The position numbers and the translations under genes are program-made. The notes under the pieces are model-generated. The model made no database searches, was not told the DNA's origin, and saw only the letters and a list, made by a program, of their open reading frames with translations. Below are positions 8,899-17,221 of a stretch of DNA of 33,882 bases, piece after piece. The DNA lies in NCBI GenBank assembly GCA_030740135.1, contig JASLXW010000001.1, positions 1 to 33,882 of the forward strand, read 5' to 3'. This DNA is from Nitrospinota bacterium. GTDB lineage: Bacteria > UBA8248 > JACPRG01. Numbering within the stretch: the first letter of the stretch is position 1; each line of letters begins with the position of its first letter.

Positions 8899-10089
8899 TC
8901 AGCCGTCCGATTGCGGCAGGGCTTCTTTCAGGATGGGCTCGGCCGATAGCCTGAGCAGCTCACCGGACCCGCCGGCCATCAGGGCCAGGGCGCGCGCGTC
9001 CCGAAAGATCCGTTCGGCGGGATATTCGTTGGAGAATCCGTATCCCCCGTGGACTTGTACGGCCTGCGTGCCCGCCTTGAGTGCGGCCTCGGCCGCGAAC
9101 GAGCGGGCGCGCGCGATGGGCGCGGCCGAGCCCTCGAGCCGCAGGCCCCGCCCCTGCGCATCCGCGGCCGCGCGGTAGACCAGAAGCCGGGCGGCCTCGA
9201 CGTCGAAGACCATCCCGGCGATCATCTCCTGGACGAGCTGGAAGCCGCCGATGGGGCGGTCGAACTGCTTCCGCTCCTTTGCGTACTCGCCGGCGACCTC
9301 GAGACCGGCCTGAATCAGACCGACGCTCGCGGCGGCCAGGAAGAGATCCGACAGGAGGCGGAGGCCCCTCCGGACGCCGTCTCCCGAATTCGGGCCGCCG
9401 AGGTCCAGTTTGTCCGCTCCGTCCACAGCGCATTCGGCGAACGACCACCGGGCGAAACCCAATGGCCTGAGACCGAGCTTTCCGGTGATTGGCGCCGACT
9501 CCACGCCCGCCGCCGCGGAATTCACGAGGAAGGCTTCCACCCCGTCCCCTGTCGAGGCGAACACGGCCCCGACGGCGGCGTCCCGGCCGTTCACCACCCA
9601 ATCGGCCCCGCCCGTCAGCCGCCACTTCTCCCCTTCGGGGGCGGCGCAGATCATGGAGTCCGGCGGACCGTCCTCTCCCGCGCCGGCCGGCCGATCCTCA
9701 AGGCTCACCGCGCCCACCTTCACGGTCCCGAGGGTCTCGCCGGAGGCGATTCCGGGCAGCCGGCGCCGTTTTTGCGCTTCGTCGCCGCACGCATCCAGCA
9801 GGGCGGGCAGGAGGAAGCCGTGATAGACGGCGGCGGCCGCGAGCGACGCGGAGACGCGCCCCAACGCCTCGGCCACCACCACCTGGGTCAGAAGCGGAAC
9901 CCCGCTCCCGCCGAAAGGCTCGGGAACGGCTAGGCCGAAAAGCCCCAGGTCCGCCATCCGGCCGAGGAGGGTCTCCGAGATGCGCTCGGATTCGTCCATC
10001 TCCATCAAGACGGGCTCGACCGAATCCTTGCCGAACCGGCCGACCATATCGCGAAGGAGCGTCTGGTCTTCCGTGTAATCGAAATCCAT
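8899..10089 (-). CDS. Acyl-CoA dehydrogenase family flavoprotein lacking the usual catalytic Glu
   Basis: 396 residues, normal length for the family. Visible blocks are the N-terminal helical domain (DFDYTEDQTLLRDMVGRF, GLFGLAVPEPFGGSG), a middle beta domain (residues ~120-230) and the C-terminal helical domain with ERKQFDRPIGGFQLVQEMIA and QVHGGYGFSNEYPAERIFRDAR. In most members RDAK is followed by IYEGT, whose Glu abstracts the alpha proton. Here the segment reads LALMAGGSGE, with Ala372 at the expected Glu position. Either a base elsewhere (as in isovaleryl- or long-chain-type enzymes) is used, or the reaction differs. The start ATG 10089 has AGAGG upstream. No electron-transfer flavoprotein gene is nearby. 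It is divergent from the TPP decarboxylase pair. Confidence 0.87.
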   Translation of the reverse strand: MDFDYTEDQTLLRDMVGRFGKDSVEPVLMEMDESERISETLLGRMADLGLFGLAVPEPFGGSGVPLLTQVVVAEALGRVSASLAAAAVYHGFLLPALLDACGDEAQKRRRLPGIASGETLGTVKVGAVSLEDRPAGAGEDGPPDSMICAAPEGEKWRLTGGADWVVNGRDAAVGAVFASTGDGVEAFLVNSAAAGVESAPITGKLGLRPLGFARWSFAECAVDGADKLDLGGPNSGDGVRRGLRLLSDLFLAAASVGLIQAGLEVAGEYAKERKQFDRPIGGFQLVQEMIAGMVFDVEAARLLVYRAAADAQGRGLRLEGSAAPIARARSFAAEAALKAGTQAVQVHGGYGFSNEYPAERIFRDARALALMAGGSGELLRLSAEPILKEALPQSDG

Positions 10090-10563
10090 CCGGACCTCTT
10101 GGTCAAAGGAGGTGTCCGCCGGTCAAGAAATGCCTCATACTACCCGTGATCCGAATGGAAAATCAAAATGGCGGCGGTTGCGCGCCGATCCCCGACGGCG
10201 GGGCCGGAAACGCGAATTCCGAGGGCGAAAGGGAAGATGAGATTGAACGGGAAATCCGGAAATTCAGGGCGCGACGGCGCAGGTGGAAGCGAGACGGCGG
10301 AACAGGCCCGGCAATACCGGGCGTTCGGCGAAGACCCCATGGACCGCGGCGAGATGACGGCCGCGGCGGAGGCGCTCACCCGCGCCCTCCTTTTTCCGAT
10401 ATACTGACGGGCTTAAGCCCTGCCGGGAACATCCCCGAGACGCCGAAGGCCGGCGCGTTCAAATTGTGTTCGGCCGCGGTTTTCGGATGGTTTTGAATGT
10501 TCGTGACATGCCGGGAGGCCGACCCGGCCGGAAGCCGCCGCATCGAACCGGAGGAAACATCGC
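10090..10563. other. 474-bp divergent intergenic region
   Basis: It separates the leftward acyl-CoA dehydrogenase gene from the rightward TPP decarboxylase genes, so promoters for both should lie here. Short open frames exist on both strands (for example 10168-10407 plus and 10140-10379 minus), but they overlap each other, have low-complexity Arg/Gly/Ala-rich translations and show no family signature, so I do not call them genes. I found no clear -35/-10 pair. Confidence 0.5.
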
Positions 10564-11091
10564 GTGGCCAAGAAAACCAGCAAGACGCCCGGTCTGTCCA
10601 AGGGCTGCCGGGAAATCATCCGGGGGCTGAAGGCGGCGGAGGTCCGCGTCCTGAGCTCCGTCACCGACACGTACATCGGCTCGCTCATCGCCACCGTGGC
10701 GGCGGACCGCTATTTTAAGTCGGTGCGGTGTTGCAGCGAGGAGGAGGCCGTCGCCGTCGCCACCGGGGCCGCCCTGGCGGGACAAAGGAGCGCGTGCGTA
10801 TTTCAGAACGCGGGCCTGCTCAGCAGCGGCCGGGGGGTGGCTCTCGCCCAGACGTACCACGCGCCCACCCTCATGCTCATCAGCCACCGGGGGACCCACC
10901 GCGACGATCCCCTTTACTATCACGTTTACAAGGGCCGGACGACGGAGCCGATGCTCGAGGGCCTGGGGGTCAGCTTCACCCACGCCTCGCGGGAGGAGCC
11001 GCTGGGCGATCAGGTCGCCCGGGCCGTCGCCTATGTTCACGAGGCCGCGCAGCCCTTCGCCCTCCTGCTCTCGAAGGGGGATTTGACGTGA
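10564..11091 (+). CDS. Sulfopyruvate-decarboxylase-like TPP enzyme, alpha (PYR-domain) subunit
   Basis: 175 residues, a stand-alone TPP pyrimidine-binding domain. The run CCSEEEAVAVATGAALAG (Glu59-61) holds the Glu that activates the TPP aminopyrimidine, and SVTDTYIGSLI near residue 33 is typical of the ComD / phosphonopyruvate-decarboxylase group. Such subunits pair with a PP-domain beta subunit to decarboxylate a 3-substituted pyruvate such as sulfopyruvate or phosphonopyruvate. The start is GTG 10564 with GGAGGA about 8 nt upstream. The stop overlaps the beta-subunit start (GTGA), a sign of equimolar coupled translation. The true substrate cannot be read from the sequence; no coenzyme M, phosphonate or taurine gene is nearby. 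Confidence 0.82.
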   Translation: MAKKTSKTPGLSKGCREIIRGLKAAEVRVLSSVTDTYIGSLIATVAADRYFKSVRCCSEEEAVAVATGAALAGQRSACVFQNAGLLSSGRGVALAQTYHAPTLMLISHRGTHRDDPLYYHVYKGRTTEPMLEGLGVSFTHASREEPLGDQVARAVAYVHEAAQPFALLLSKGDLT

Positions 11092-11678
11092 CCCGCCCGC
11101 CCATGCGCCAAGCGTACCTCGAGCGGCTGGTCCTCAAGGCCGAAGGCCGCATCATCTGCAGCTATCTCGGGTCGTCCGCCAGGATGATCTCCAAGGTCCG
11201 CCCCCAGGGGCCCAACTTCATCCTGAACGACTTCATGGGGCTGAACATTTCCGTCGCCCTGGGCATGGCGGTGGCGCGGCCGGACAAGTCGGTCATCGTC
11301 CTGGAAGGCGACGGCGGCCTGCTCATGAAATTGGAGACCCTTGTCACCGCCGGCGCCAAGGCCCCGCCCAACCTCCTGGTGGTGACCTTCTTCAACGGCT
11401 GGTACATCACGGGCGGCCGCCAGCCCTTGCCCGCGCCCGAAGTCAACCTGGAGGACTTCGCCCGGGCCGCCCGGTTTCCCCAGACGGCGACGGTGGATAC
11501 GCTCGACGGCTTCGACGCGGCCCTGGACCGGATGCTCGACTCCGGCCGGCTCGGGTACATCAACTTGCGCGTGAAGCGCGAGACGCCGGAGCAGGTTGCA
11601 AGCCTGGGAGTGCCGCCCCCCCGTCCGCTGGAAATGCGCACGAACTTCACGCGGTGGATTCAGGAGAACCGCAAGTAG
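11088..11678 (+). CDS. Sulfopyruvate-decarboxylase-like TPP enzyme, beta (PP-domain) subunit
   Basis: 196 residues from GTG 11088, chosen for the 4-base overlap with the alpha stop; ATG 11103 is an alternative. The TPP diphosphate/Mg site is visible as GDGGLLMKLETL (Gly-Asp-Gly at 74-76) with the Asn at about position 103 (FFNGWYITGG), the spacing of the GDG-N motif. NDFMGLNISVALGMAVARP matches the entry to the PP domain of ComE-like proteins. Together with the alpha subunit it makes a complete split decarboxylase. A hairpin with a T-run follows 20 bp after the stop, so the pair is probably a two-gene operon. Confidence 0.83.
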   Translation: MTRPPMRQAYLERLVLKAEGRIICSYLGSSARMISKVRPQGPNFILNDFMGLNISVALGMAVARPDKSVIVLEGDGGLLMKLETLVTAGAKAPPNLLVVTFFNGWYITGGRQPLPAPEVNLEDFARAARFPQTATVDTLDGFDAALDRMLDSGRLGYINLRVKRETPEQVASLGVPPPRPLEMRTNFTRWIQENRK

Positions 11679-11697
11679 AATCCCGGGGGATCCAAAG

Positions 11698-11741
11698 AGA
11701 GGCGGGCGGGGACGGAAGCCGGACCCTACGGCCTCTTTTTT
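11698..11741 (+). terminator. Rho-independent terminator candidate after the TPP decarboxylase pair
   Basis: AGAGGC (11698-11703) pairs with GCCTCT (11731-11736) around a long GC-rich loop that can itself fold, and the hairpin runs directly into six T residues (11736-11741). It lies between two convergent genes. Confidence 0.55.
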
Positions 11742-11776
11742 GGCTGGTGGGAAATGAAGGGCGGGAGCCCTTCGAG

Positions 11777-12931
11777 TCAATAGGTCTTCTTCGGAAGCGA
11801 CCAAGCCACCGCAATCAGCACGACGAGAATCACCACGACGATGAACCAGCCCGCCACGAAGCTTCCCGTGAGATCGTGGACGAGGCCCAGGGCGAACGGG
11901 CCGATAAAGGACCCGCCGTAGCCGACCAGCAGATTCATCCCCGCGACGCTGCCCACCTTGGAAGGCTCCACGTAATACAGTGGAAGCGCGAAGCTGAGGG
12001 CGAAGATGCCCGCCGAGGCGATCCCCATGGCGGTCGCAAGCAAAATGGGCGCGGCCAATGGAAAGAACATCAAGCCAAAGACCGTCGGGAGGAACGCGAG
12101 GCACGAAATGATAAAAGCCCATCTTCTTTCGCGGAACCTGTCCGAGAGGTAGGGAATCACCAGGCAGGACGGCAGGCCCGTGATCAGAAAGATGGTCAGG
12201 ATCAAGGCCCCGTATTCCAGGCTCTTGCCCAGTTCCTGGTAATAGGTGGGGATCCAGGAAGCGATGGCGTAGAAACTGACGTTCATGGAAAGGAAGATGA
12301 TGTTCAGCTTCCAGACCGTTTTATCCCTCCAGATTCCGGAGAGGTCCGGGATGCCGCCCCCGGAGGCCTTGCCCTCCTTCGCGATGAGCTGCCATCCCAA
12401 CAACGCCAGGAGCGCGAATCCGCTCCAGACAAGGAATGTTCCCCGCCAGGACCCGGTCCAACTCAGCAGATAAGGAATCGTCAGCCAAGAGGCCGCTGTC
12501 GCGCCCACGATGAACCCGCCCGTGAAGATGCCCGTAGCGGTCCCCGGCATGTCCGGGAACCGGTCCTTGACCATCCGGGTCAGGCCGGGGTTCGCGATGC
12601 CCATCCCCGCGCCCAGAACGGCCGTCCAGATCGTCAACGCGAGGAATCCGGACGTGGCGGCGCGCAGCGCGGTTCCCACCAGGATCAGCGTCAGGCCGAT
12701 GGTGATCGTCCTTTTCATCCCGAGCGAATCGGCGAGCATCCCGCCCGGCAGCCCGAAGACGGCCATCAGGATGGTGGGGACGGCAAAGAGTAAACCCGTC
12801 TGCGCGTAAGAGAGTGCCAACTCCGCTTTGATGAGCGGCAGGATCGGCGAGACCGCGATGGAGCCCGCCCGCAAGTTGATCGCGACGAACCAGGCGACCG
12901 AAAGGAGAATCCAACGGTTCTGCTTCGACAA
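11777..12931 (-). CDS. Major facilitator superfamily transporter (CynX/NimT-like)
   Basis: 384 residues with about 12 hydrophobic segments. It shows the loop 2-3 MFS motif GMLADSLGMKRTI and the repeat-half equivalent YLSDRFRERRWAFI. INLRAGSIAVSPILPLI near the N-terminus is typical of the CynX/NimT group (cyanate, nitroimidazole, small organic anions). The start codon is TTG at 12931 with no strong ribosome-binding site, so the exact start is uncertain. It stands alone: it converges on the TPP decarboxylase pair and has a 400-bp gap behind it before the amidohydrolase, which is on the same strand. The substrate is unknown; its place beside an amidohydrolase suggests uptake or efflux of a small nitrogenous acid. 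Confidence 0.82.
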   Translation of the reverse strand: MSKQNRWILLSVAWFVAINLRAGSIAVSPILPLIKAELALSYAQTGLLFAVPTILMAVFGLPGGMLADSLGMKRTITIGLTLILVGTALRAATSGFLALTIWTAVLGAGMGIANPGLTRMVKDRFPDMPGTATGIFTGGFIVGATAASWLTIPYLLSWTGSWRGTFLVWSGFALLALLGWQLIAKEGKASGGGIPDLSGIWRDKTVWKLNIIFLSMNVSFYAIASWIPTYYQELGKSLEYGALILTIFLITGLPSCLVIPYLSDRFRERRWAFIISCLAFLPTVFGLMFFPLAAPILLATAMGIASAGIFALSFALPLYYVEPSKVGSVAGMNLLVGYGGSFIGPFALGLVHDLTGSFVAGWFIVVVILVVLIAVAWSLPKKTY

Positions 12932-13331
12932 TTCAGGGAGATCCTATCACCGCGAAGGGAGGGGCGCCGCGCCTGAAGGCCGCCCGGCCAGATCCCGATT
13001 ATGACACAACCGGCCCGGACAATCGGCTGAGAGGCCCGCCCCCTTTCTCAAATTCGCCTGGATGGACTCCTCCGCGGGGCATGGGCGATTCATTCCCGCG
13101 CCGTCTTCACTCGACTGAGGATCATTGCAAGCGGGCTGCTCGGCGTTGCGATCACGACAAACGTCTGCACGTCCGCCGAAGACTTTCAAAATATAAAGGG
13201 GGGGGAGGGATACGCGCTCGCTTCCGAACCGATCTAAGGAGCGCGTGGACCGCTTCGCCGATGAGCTCGTGGAATTCGCTCATCAGTTTCGCGGGCTTCG
13301 GGAGAGTCGGCGCCGGCCATAGCCTCCGACT
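12932..13331. other. 400-bp intergenic region upstream of the MFS gene
   Basis: It lies between the 3' end of the amidohydrolase gene and the start of the MFS gene, both on the minus strand, so it should hold the MFS promoter. An A/T-rich patch with a G-run at about 13187-13205 is the only compositional oddity. I see no convincing gene, hairpin terminator or promoter pair. Confidence 0.5.
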
Positions 13332-14723
13332 TCATATCACGGGCCACCGGGTCTTGAGCGGAATCCCCGTCCGATCCTCGATGATCCGCGCCCAGTCCAC
13401 CTTCTCCATCGCGTCGTAGACGGCGAACTCGTCCAGCGTCATCAGCTTCCCGCCCTCGACCACGACCTCGCCGTCGATGATGACCGTATCCACGCTCTTT
13501 CCGTCGGCCGAGAAGACGAGGTTGTTGACCACGTTCAGCATGGGAACCCACTCGGGCCGCCGGCGGTCGAAGAGGATGATGTCGGCCTTCTTGCCCGCTT
13601 CGAGCGAACCGATCTCGTCTTCCATGAGCATCGCCCTCGCCCCGTCGATCGTGCCCATCTCGATCGCCTTCTCTCCCGGGATGAGGCTTCGCTCCGTCCG
13701 GGCGTCCGTGTAGAGGCCCGCCGCGAGGTACATCACCCGAACCATGTCGAAGTAGTTGGAGCAGTTGGCCCCGTCGCACCCCAGGGCGACGCAGACCCCC
13801 TTGTCGATCATCTCGGGGAACTTGCCGAGGGAGGTCAGGCCGTATCCGAGACTGAGGCCGGTCGCCGTGCAGTTCACGATCTTGACGTCGTGCTCGGCGA
13901 GCAGGTCCACTTCCCGGTCGCTCACATCGACCATGTGGATCAGGTGGACGCTCCTGTCCAGGACGCCCAGGTCGGCGAAGTATTCGATGGGCCGCTTGCC
14001 GTTCAGCGCGACGAACTCCTCGACCTCCCGGGTCACCGTGGATTGGTGGAAGTTCAGCCCCACGCCCAGGCGGTCGGCCAGGTCCTTGGCGCCCACCAGA
14101 AGTTCGTCAGACATCGTCCCGCACCCCAGGAGCGAGACCCAGGCGTTGATCCGCCCGTTCCCCTTGCCGTGATGGGACTTGATAACCTTCTCCGCGTTCT
14201 CCAGGGCCTCCTTCGTGGAGGAGCGCAGGATGGCGGGCTCCTCCACCTGGTCCCAGGTGAATTTCCCCACCACCCCCCGAATTCCGATTTCCTCCATCGC
14301 CCGGACGAGCTGATCGGGGTGTTTCGTCGTCCCCGCCTCGAAGGCCGTGGTCGTGCCCGTTTTGACGCACTCGATCAGGACGGCCAGGGAGAGGAGATAT
14401 TCGTCCTCGGGCGTCATGGAGGCGTTGATCCGCGGGACCACGTCGGTCATCCAGTCCCAGGCCGGAACGTCATCGGCGATGTACCCCTTGGGGCCCTCGT
14501 TGCTGACGTGGAAGTGGGAGTCGATCAGCCCCGGCAGGACGACCCGCTCAGAGGCGTCGATGACCTTCTTCCCCTCGTACCTTTCCTTCAGGTCCTCGGT
14601 CTTCCCGACTTCGACGATCCGGTCGCCCCGGACGGCGATCGCCCCGTCGGTGATGATCCGGCGCTCGCGGTCCACGGTGACGAGCAGCCCATGCTGAATG
14701 AGGATGTCGATCTCTTCCGTCAT
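13332..14723 (-). CDS. Metal-dependent amidohydrolase, ATZ/TRZ (chlorohydrolase/deaminase) type, with altered active site
   Basis: 463 residues, typical for the family. The N-terminal beta-sandwich leads to VLPGLIDSHFHVS (metal ligands His70 and His72). Further ligands are His226 (LNFHQST), His263 (HLIHMVDVSD) and Asp317 (LGCDGANCSN), and the C-terminal part has the sandwich return GSLEAGKKADIILFD. Canonical deaminases have Glu three residues after the third His (HxxE); here that place is Thr229. The usual His of the HCPxSN stretch is Asn284 (VNCTATG). Most relatives deaminate or dechlorinate N-heterocycles, so this one probably hydrolyses a ring or ring-derived substrate by a changed mechanism. 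The start has AGGAG 9 nt upstream. It is divergent from the catabolic island, possibly sharing a control region with it. Confidence 0.85.
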   Translation of the reverse strand: MTEEIDILIQHGLLVTVDRERRIITDGAIAVRGDRIVEVGKTEDLKERYEGKKVIDASERVVLPGLIDSHFHVSNEGPKGYIADDVPAWDWMTDVVPRINASMTPEDEYLLSLAVLIECVKTGTTTAFEAGTTKHPDQLVRAMEEIGIRGVVGKFTWDQVEEPAILRSSTKEALENAEKVIKSHHGKGNGRINAWVSLLGCGTMSDELLVGAKDLADRLGVGLNFHQSTVTREVEEFVALNGKRPIEYFADLGVLDRSVHLIHMVDVSDREVDLLAEHDVKIVNCTATGLSLGYGLTSLGKFPEMIDKGVCVALGCDGANCSNYFDMVRVMYLAAGLYTDARTERSLIPGEKAIEMGTIDGARAMLMEDEIGSLEAGKKADIILFDRRRPEWVPMLNVVNNLVFSADGKSVDTVIIDGEVVVEGGKLMTLDEFAVYDAMEKVDWARIIEDRTGIPLKTRWPVI

Positions 14724-15084
14724 GAGTGCGGCTCTCCTGATGAAAGCTCCCGGGGCAACATGTCTCCTCGGGGCCGGTCTCCCTGGGGAATACGAACATC
14801 AAAGCCGTTGCCTTCCGAGCTTGAAACGACGGCGGCAAAAATGCGATTCCATGTATTATATCGTCAACAGAGAATGGTAAAATCAGTTTTGATTCCAGCG
14901 CTTTTCTGGCCCACTCGACTCGTCCCCGCCTCATCGTCGCTGAAAGCGACATGGGAAAGGGGGCTTGGAGAAGGCGCCGTCCGGGAATCTTCCCAAGGCC
15001 TCCGGCGCCCTTTCGCGAGGATGATCCCGGTCATGTTCTCAGGCGTCCATTTTTCCATACAACAATTCCAACGGAGAAATCGTC
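14724..15084. other. 361-bp divergent control region between the amidohydrolase and the catabolic island
   Basis: The middle is clearly more A/T-rich than its surroundings (14840-14895). On the minus strand it contains a perfect TATAAT (14860-14855), but the -35 at the right distance is poor, so I do not call a promoter. Transcription towards both sides must start in or near this region. There is no open frame with a recognisable product. Confidence 0.45.
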
Positions 15085-15421
15085 ATGATCTACCGCGAAC
15101 TTCGCAGCTTCCTGGATGACCTCCGGGCAGAAGGTGAGTTGGCCCACGTCGAGGTCTGAGGTGGATCCCGATCAGGAGATCGGGGCCATCTGTCACAAGG
15201 CGTCCCTGGAGGACGGGCCGGCCCTTCTGTTCGAGCGGGTCAAAGGCTCCGACCTGCCGCACCTCACGAACGTTTACGGGACCCGCCGCCGCATCGCCCG
15301 GGCCTTCGGCTGCGACGACTACCTTGAATTGGCCGAGCTGTGGTCGGACTTGATCAGCCGAGGGGGGATCCCTCCGACCGTCGTGTCCGACGCGCCCTGC
15401 CAGGAAGTGGTTCTGGAGGGA
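15085..15421 (+). pseudogene. UbiD-family decarboxylase N-terminal remnant, frameshifted and truncated
   Basis: ATG 15085, with GGAG 8 nt upstream, opens MIYRELRSFLDDLRAEGELAHVEV and meets TGA at 15157. The homologous sequence continues one frame over as EVDPDQEIGAI, GPALLFERVKG, NVYGTRRRIARAFG and SDAPCQEVVLEG. This is the N-terminal domain of UbiD-type prFMN enzymes, about 110 of ~470 residues. After 15421 the similarity stops. The prFMN-binding and catalytic Arg/Glu/Glu region is missing, so no decarboxylase can be made. The second segment is in frame, without a stop, with the substrate-binding protein start at 15506. A frameshift from sequencing error is possible, but the truncation is not explained by that. 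Confidence 0.85.
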
Positions 15422-15505
15422 AATAAACAGAGAGAAGAGCTTCAGCGGGGGGGAATCGAGGGTTCGGTCGATGACATCCACCCCAAAGAAAAACGGAGGG
15501 AGACA

Positions 15506-16513
15506 ATGACTGCAATACGTTTCAAGACCATCGGGCTGATCCTAGTTGCAATCTCGATGTTTGGCTTCCTGGCGCCCGCCCAGTCGGCCGATAAGGTTGA
15601 GTTCGGACTGGACTGGATCCCCTACGGGGCGCACGCCCCATACTTTGCCGGGAAAAACAAGGGCTTTTACAAAGAGGCGGGGATCGATATCAACATTACC
15701 CGCGGATACGGATCGCGGAACGCCCTCAAGGCACTGGCGACCAAAAAGTCCGATTTCGTCCTCGCGGACCCCTTCGCCATTTATGCCAACAACAGGGTCG
15801 GCAACAAGGCGAAGAGTGTTGCGATCGTATACGAGGCAAGTCCTCTCACGATCGTGACCCTCAAGAGTTCCGGCATCAAGCATCCGCGGGAACTCGACGG
15901 CAAGAGGCTCGGCGATACGGCCAAAGGGGCGGTCATCAGTTTGCTGCCCGCATTCAGCCGGCTGCACGGGAACTTCAAGGTCAATCATATCGTCCTCGCC
16001 CCCGCGCTGAAGAATCCTTCGCTATTGGGCAAAAAGGTCGACGCCATTGGGACCTACCAAACCACCGTTCCGGTGATCAGGGCCAGGGCCAGGAAAAAGG
16101 GCGATGACGCAGTTACCTTCAACATCTCCGATTACGGGCTGGACATTTACGGGCTCGGGATCGTCACGTCCGATGCGACCATCAAGACCAAACCTGGTCT
16201 GGTCAAAAGACTTGTGGCGGCCCATTTGAGGTCAGTGAAATGGGCGGCGGAGAATCGCAAAGAGACCGTTACGCTCTATCTCAAGTCCTATCCGACGCAG
16301 AGCCGAACGGCATCCAGCTCCACGCTGGATGTTGTGATGAGGCTCATGTTGACAAAGGCGGCCGTCAAGTACGGGATCGGATACATGCATAAGGACAAGA
16401 TGCAACGGTCCGTTGACCTCGCGGCGAAGGCCATGGGGAAAAATACGCTTCCGGCCGAGGATGTCTATACGAACGATTTCCTGCCAACGCCGGGCGTTTT
16501 CGTCAAGCCATAG
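15506..16513 (+). CDS. ABC transporter substrate-binding protein, NMT1/THI5-like
   Basis: 335 residues. Start ATG 15506 is preceded by GGAGGGAG and gives a clean signal peptide (residues 1-28, ending APAQSA). The mature part begins DKVEFGLDWIPYGAHAPYFAGKNKGFYKEAGIDI, the NMT1/THI5 signature of periplasmic proteins for thiamine-precursor pyrimidines, sulfonates and, in many catabolic clusters, aromatic or heteroaromatic acids. ADPFAIYANN, LDGKRLGDTAKG and IGTYQTT follow in family order. No permease or ATPase is next to it; those at 26754-28383 could serve it. The open frame extends 130 codons upstream through the UbiD remnant, so a fusion cannot be excluded, but the ribosome-binding site and signal peptide favour this start. 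A strong hairpin lies 11 bp after the stop. Confidence 0.88.
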   Translation: MTAIRFKTIGLILVAISMFGFLAPAQSADKVEFGLDWIPYGAHAPYFAGKNKGFYKEAGIDINITRGYGSRNALKALATKKSDFVLADPFAIYANNRVGNKAKSVAIVYEASPLTIVTLKSSGIKHPRELDGKRLGDTAKGAVISLLPAFSRLHGNFKVNHIVLAPALKNPSLLGKKVDAIGTYQTTVPVIRARARKKGDDAVTFNISDYGLDIYGLGIVTSDATIKTKPGLVKRLVAAHLRSVKWAAENRKETVTLYLKSYPTQSRTASSSTLDVVMRLMLTKAAVKYGIGYMHKDKMQRSVDLAAKAMGKNTLPAEDVYTNDFLPTPGVFVKP

Positions 16514-16524
16514 GATCATCCGCT

Positions 16525-16548
16525 GGCGGGGGGATTTTCCCTCCCGCC
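16525..16548 (+). terminator. Hairpin terminator candidate after the first substrate-binding protein
   Basis: GGCGGG plus GGG (16525-16533) pairs with CCC plus CCCGCC (16539-16548), with a single bulged T and an ATTTT loop. It starts 11 bp after the stop. There is no T-run, so it may be a 3'-end stabiliser or processing hairpin that leaves the binding protein in excess over downstream genes. Confidence 0.5.
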
Positions 16549-16734
16549 GGTCTCTGTTCTGCGCCCTCGGTTTCGTGCGTGGGCGAATCGTATCGGTCAG
16601 AGTTTGTACGCCATAAATCCGGAAGGCGGCGATCCGGTTTTCCTCGCCGGGAACGACTAACCATAGAGACTGTGATCCAAGCGGCCCGAAAGGGACCTTT
16701 CTGGAAAGGAGGTTTCGCCCACGAGGAGAGAGAC

Positions 16735-17134
16735 ATGCCACGGGAATACGTCAAGGGAGTTGCCCGGCAGAAAGAGTGAAGTTACTCGCCCGCCATCGTG
16801 GCGAGAGGCGGAAGGATGGTGTGGCTTTCTGGCGCGACCGGCGGCGTGGACGAGGAGGACAACTCGCTCGCTGGCGACTTCGACGCGCAGGTCCACGGCG
16901 CATTCCGGGATCTCGAAAGGACGCTTCAGAAAACAGGCGGACGGCTTCAGGACATCGTGATGATGAGGGTGTACATCGCGCGACGTGCGGGATGGGGATC
17001 GCTTCACGGAGATTCGAAAGAGCGACTTCCCAGAAGGGTTTCCCGCGAGCGCCCTGATTACGATGTCCGGGTTCGGACGCAATCCGGGCTTGATGGTCGA
17101 GATCCAGGCCATCGCCGTCGTCGATCACGAGTAG
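16735..17134 (+). pseudogene. RidA (YjgF/YER057c) family gene broken by a TGA and a frameshift
   Basis: ATG 16735 follows a GAGGAGAG ribosome site and reads MPREYVKGVARQKE, then TGA at 16777-16779. The same frame continues SYSPAIVARGGRMVWLSGATG, DFDAQVHGAFRDLERTL and QDIVMMRVYI. Near 16976-16985 the homology moves one frame (+1) to RDVRDGDRFTEIRKSDF and ends GLMVEIQAIAVVDHE with TAG at 17132. Apart from these two lesions the ~130-residue RidA fold is complete. The TGA falls where RidA relatives have no cysteine, and a CGA-to-TGA change of an Arg codon would explain it. It lies between the substrate-binding protein and the OsmC-like gene. Confidence 0.8.
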
Positions 17135-17221
17135 GAGGCCTTGTGCCGTATCCATCAAGGATGCGGTCCGGAAGAACAGCGGTCCCCGGTTATTCAGAAC
17201 CTTCATCTTGGGAGCAGTGGC

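Noticed and set aside
10140..10407. Overlapping 79-codon frames on both strands before the TPP decarboxylase pair
   Set aside because: They overlap each other, lack family signatures and are typical of GC-rich non-coding DNA.
11654..12793. 379-codon plus-strand frame opposite the MFS gene
   Set aside because: Very polar, Glu/Arg/Gln-rich translation typical of the antisense of a membrane protein.
14820..14885. Promoter with TATAAT on the minus strand for the amidohydrolase
   Set aside because: The -10 is perfect, but no acceptable -35 lies 16-18 bp away and there is no extended -10.
16777..16779. Possible selenocysteine TGA in the RidA copy
   Set aside because: RidA proteins have no Cys at this position, an Arg CGA codon explains it, and a separate frameshift breaks the same gene.
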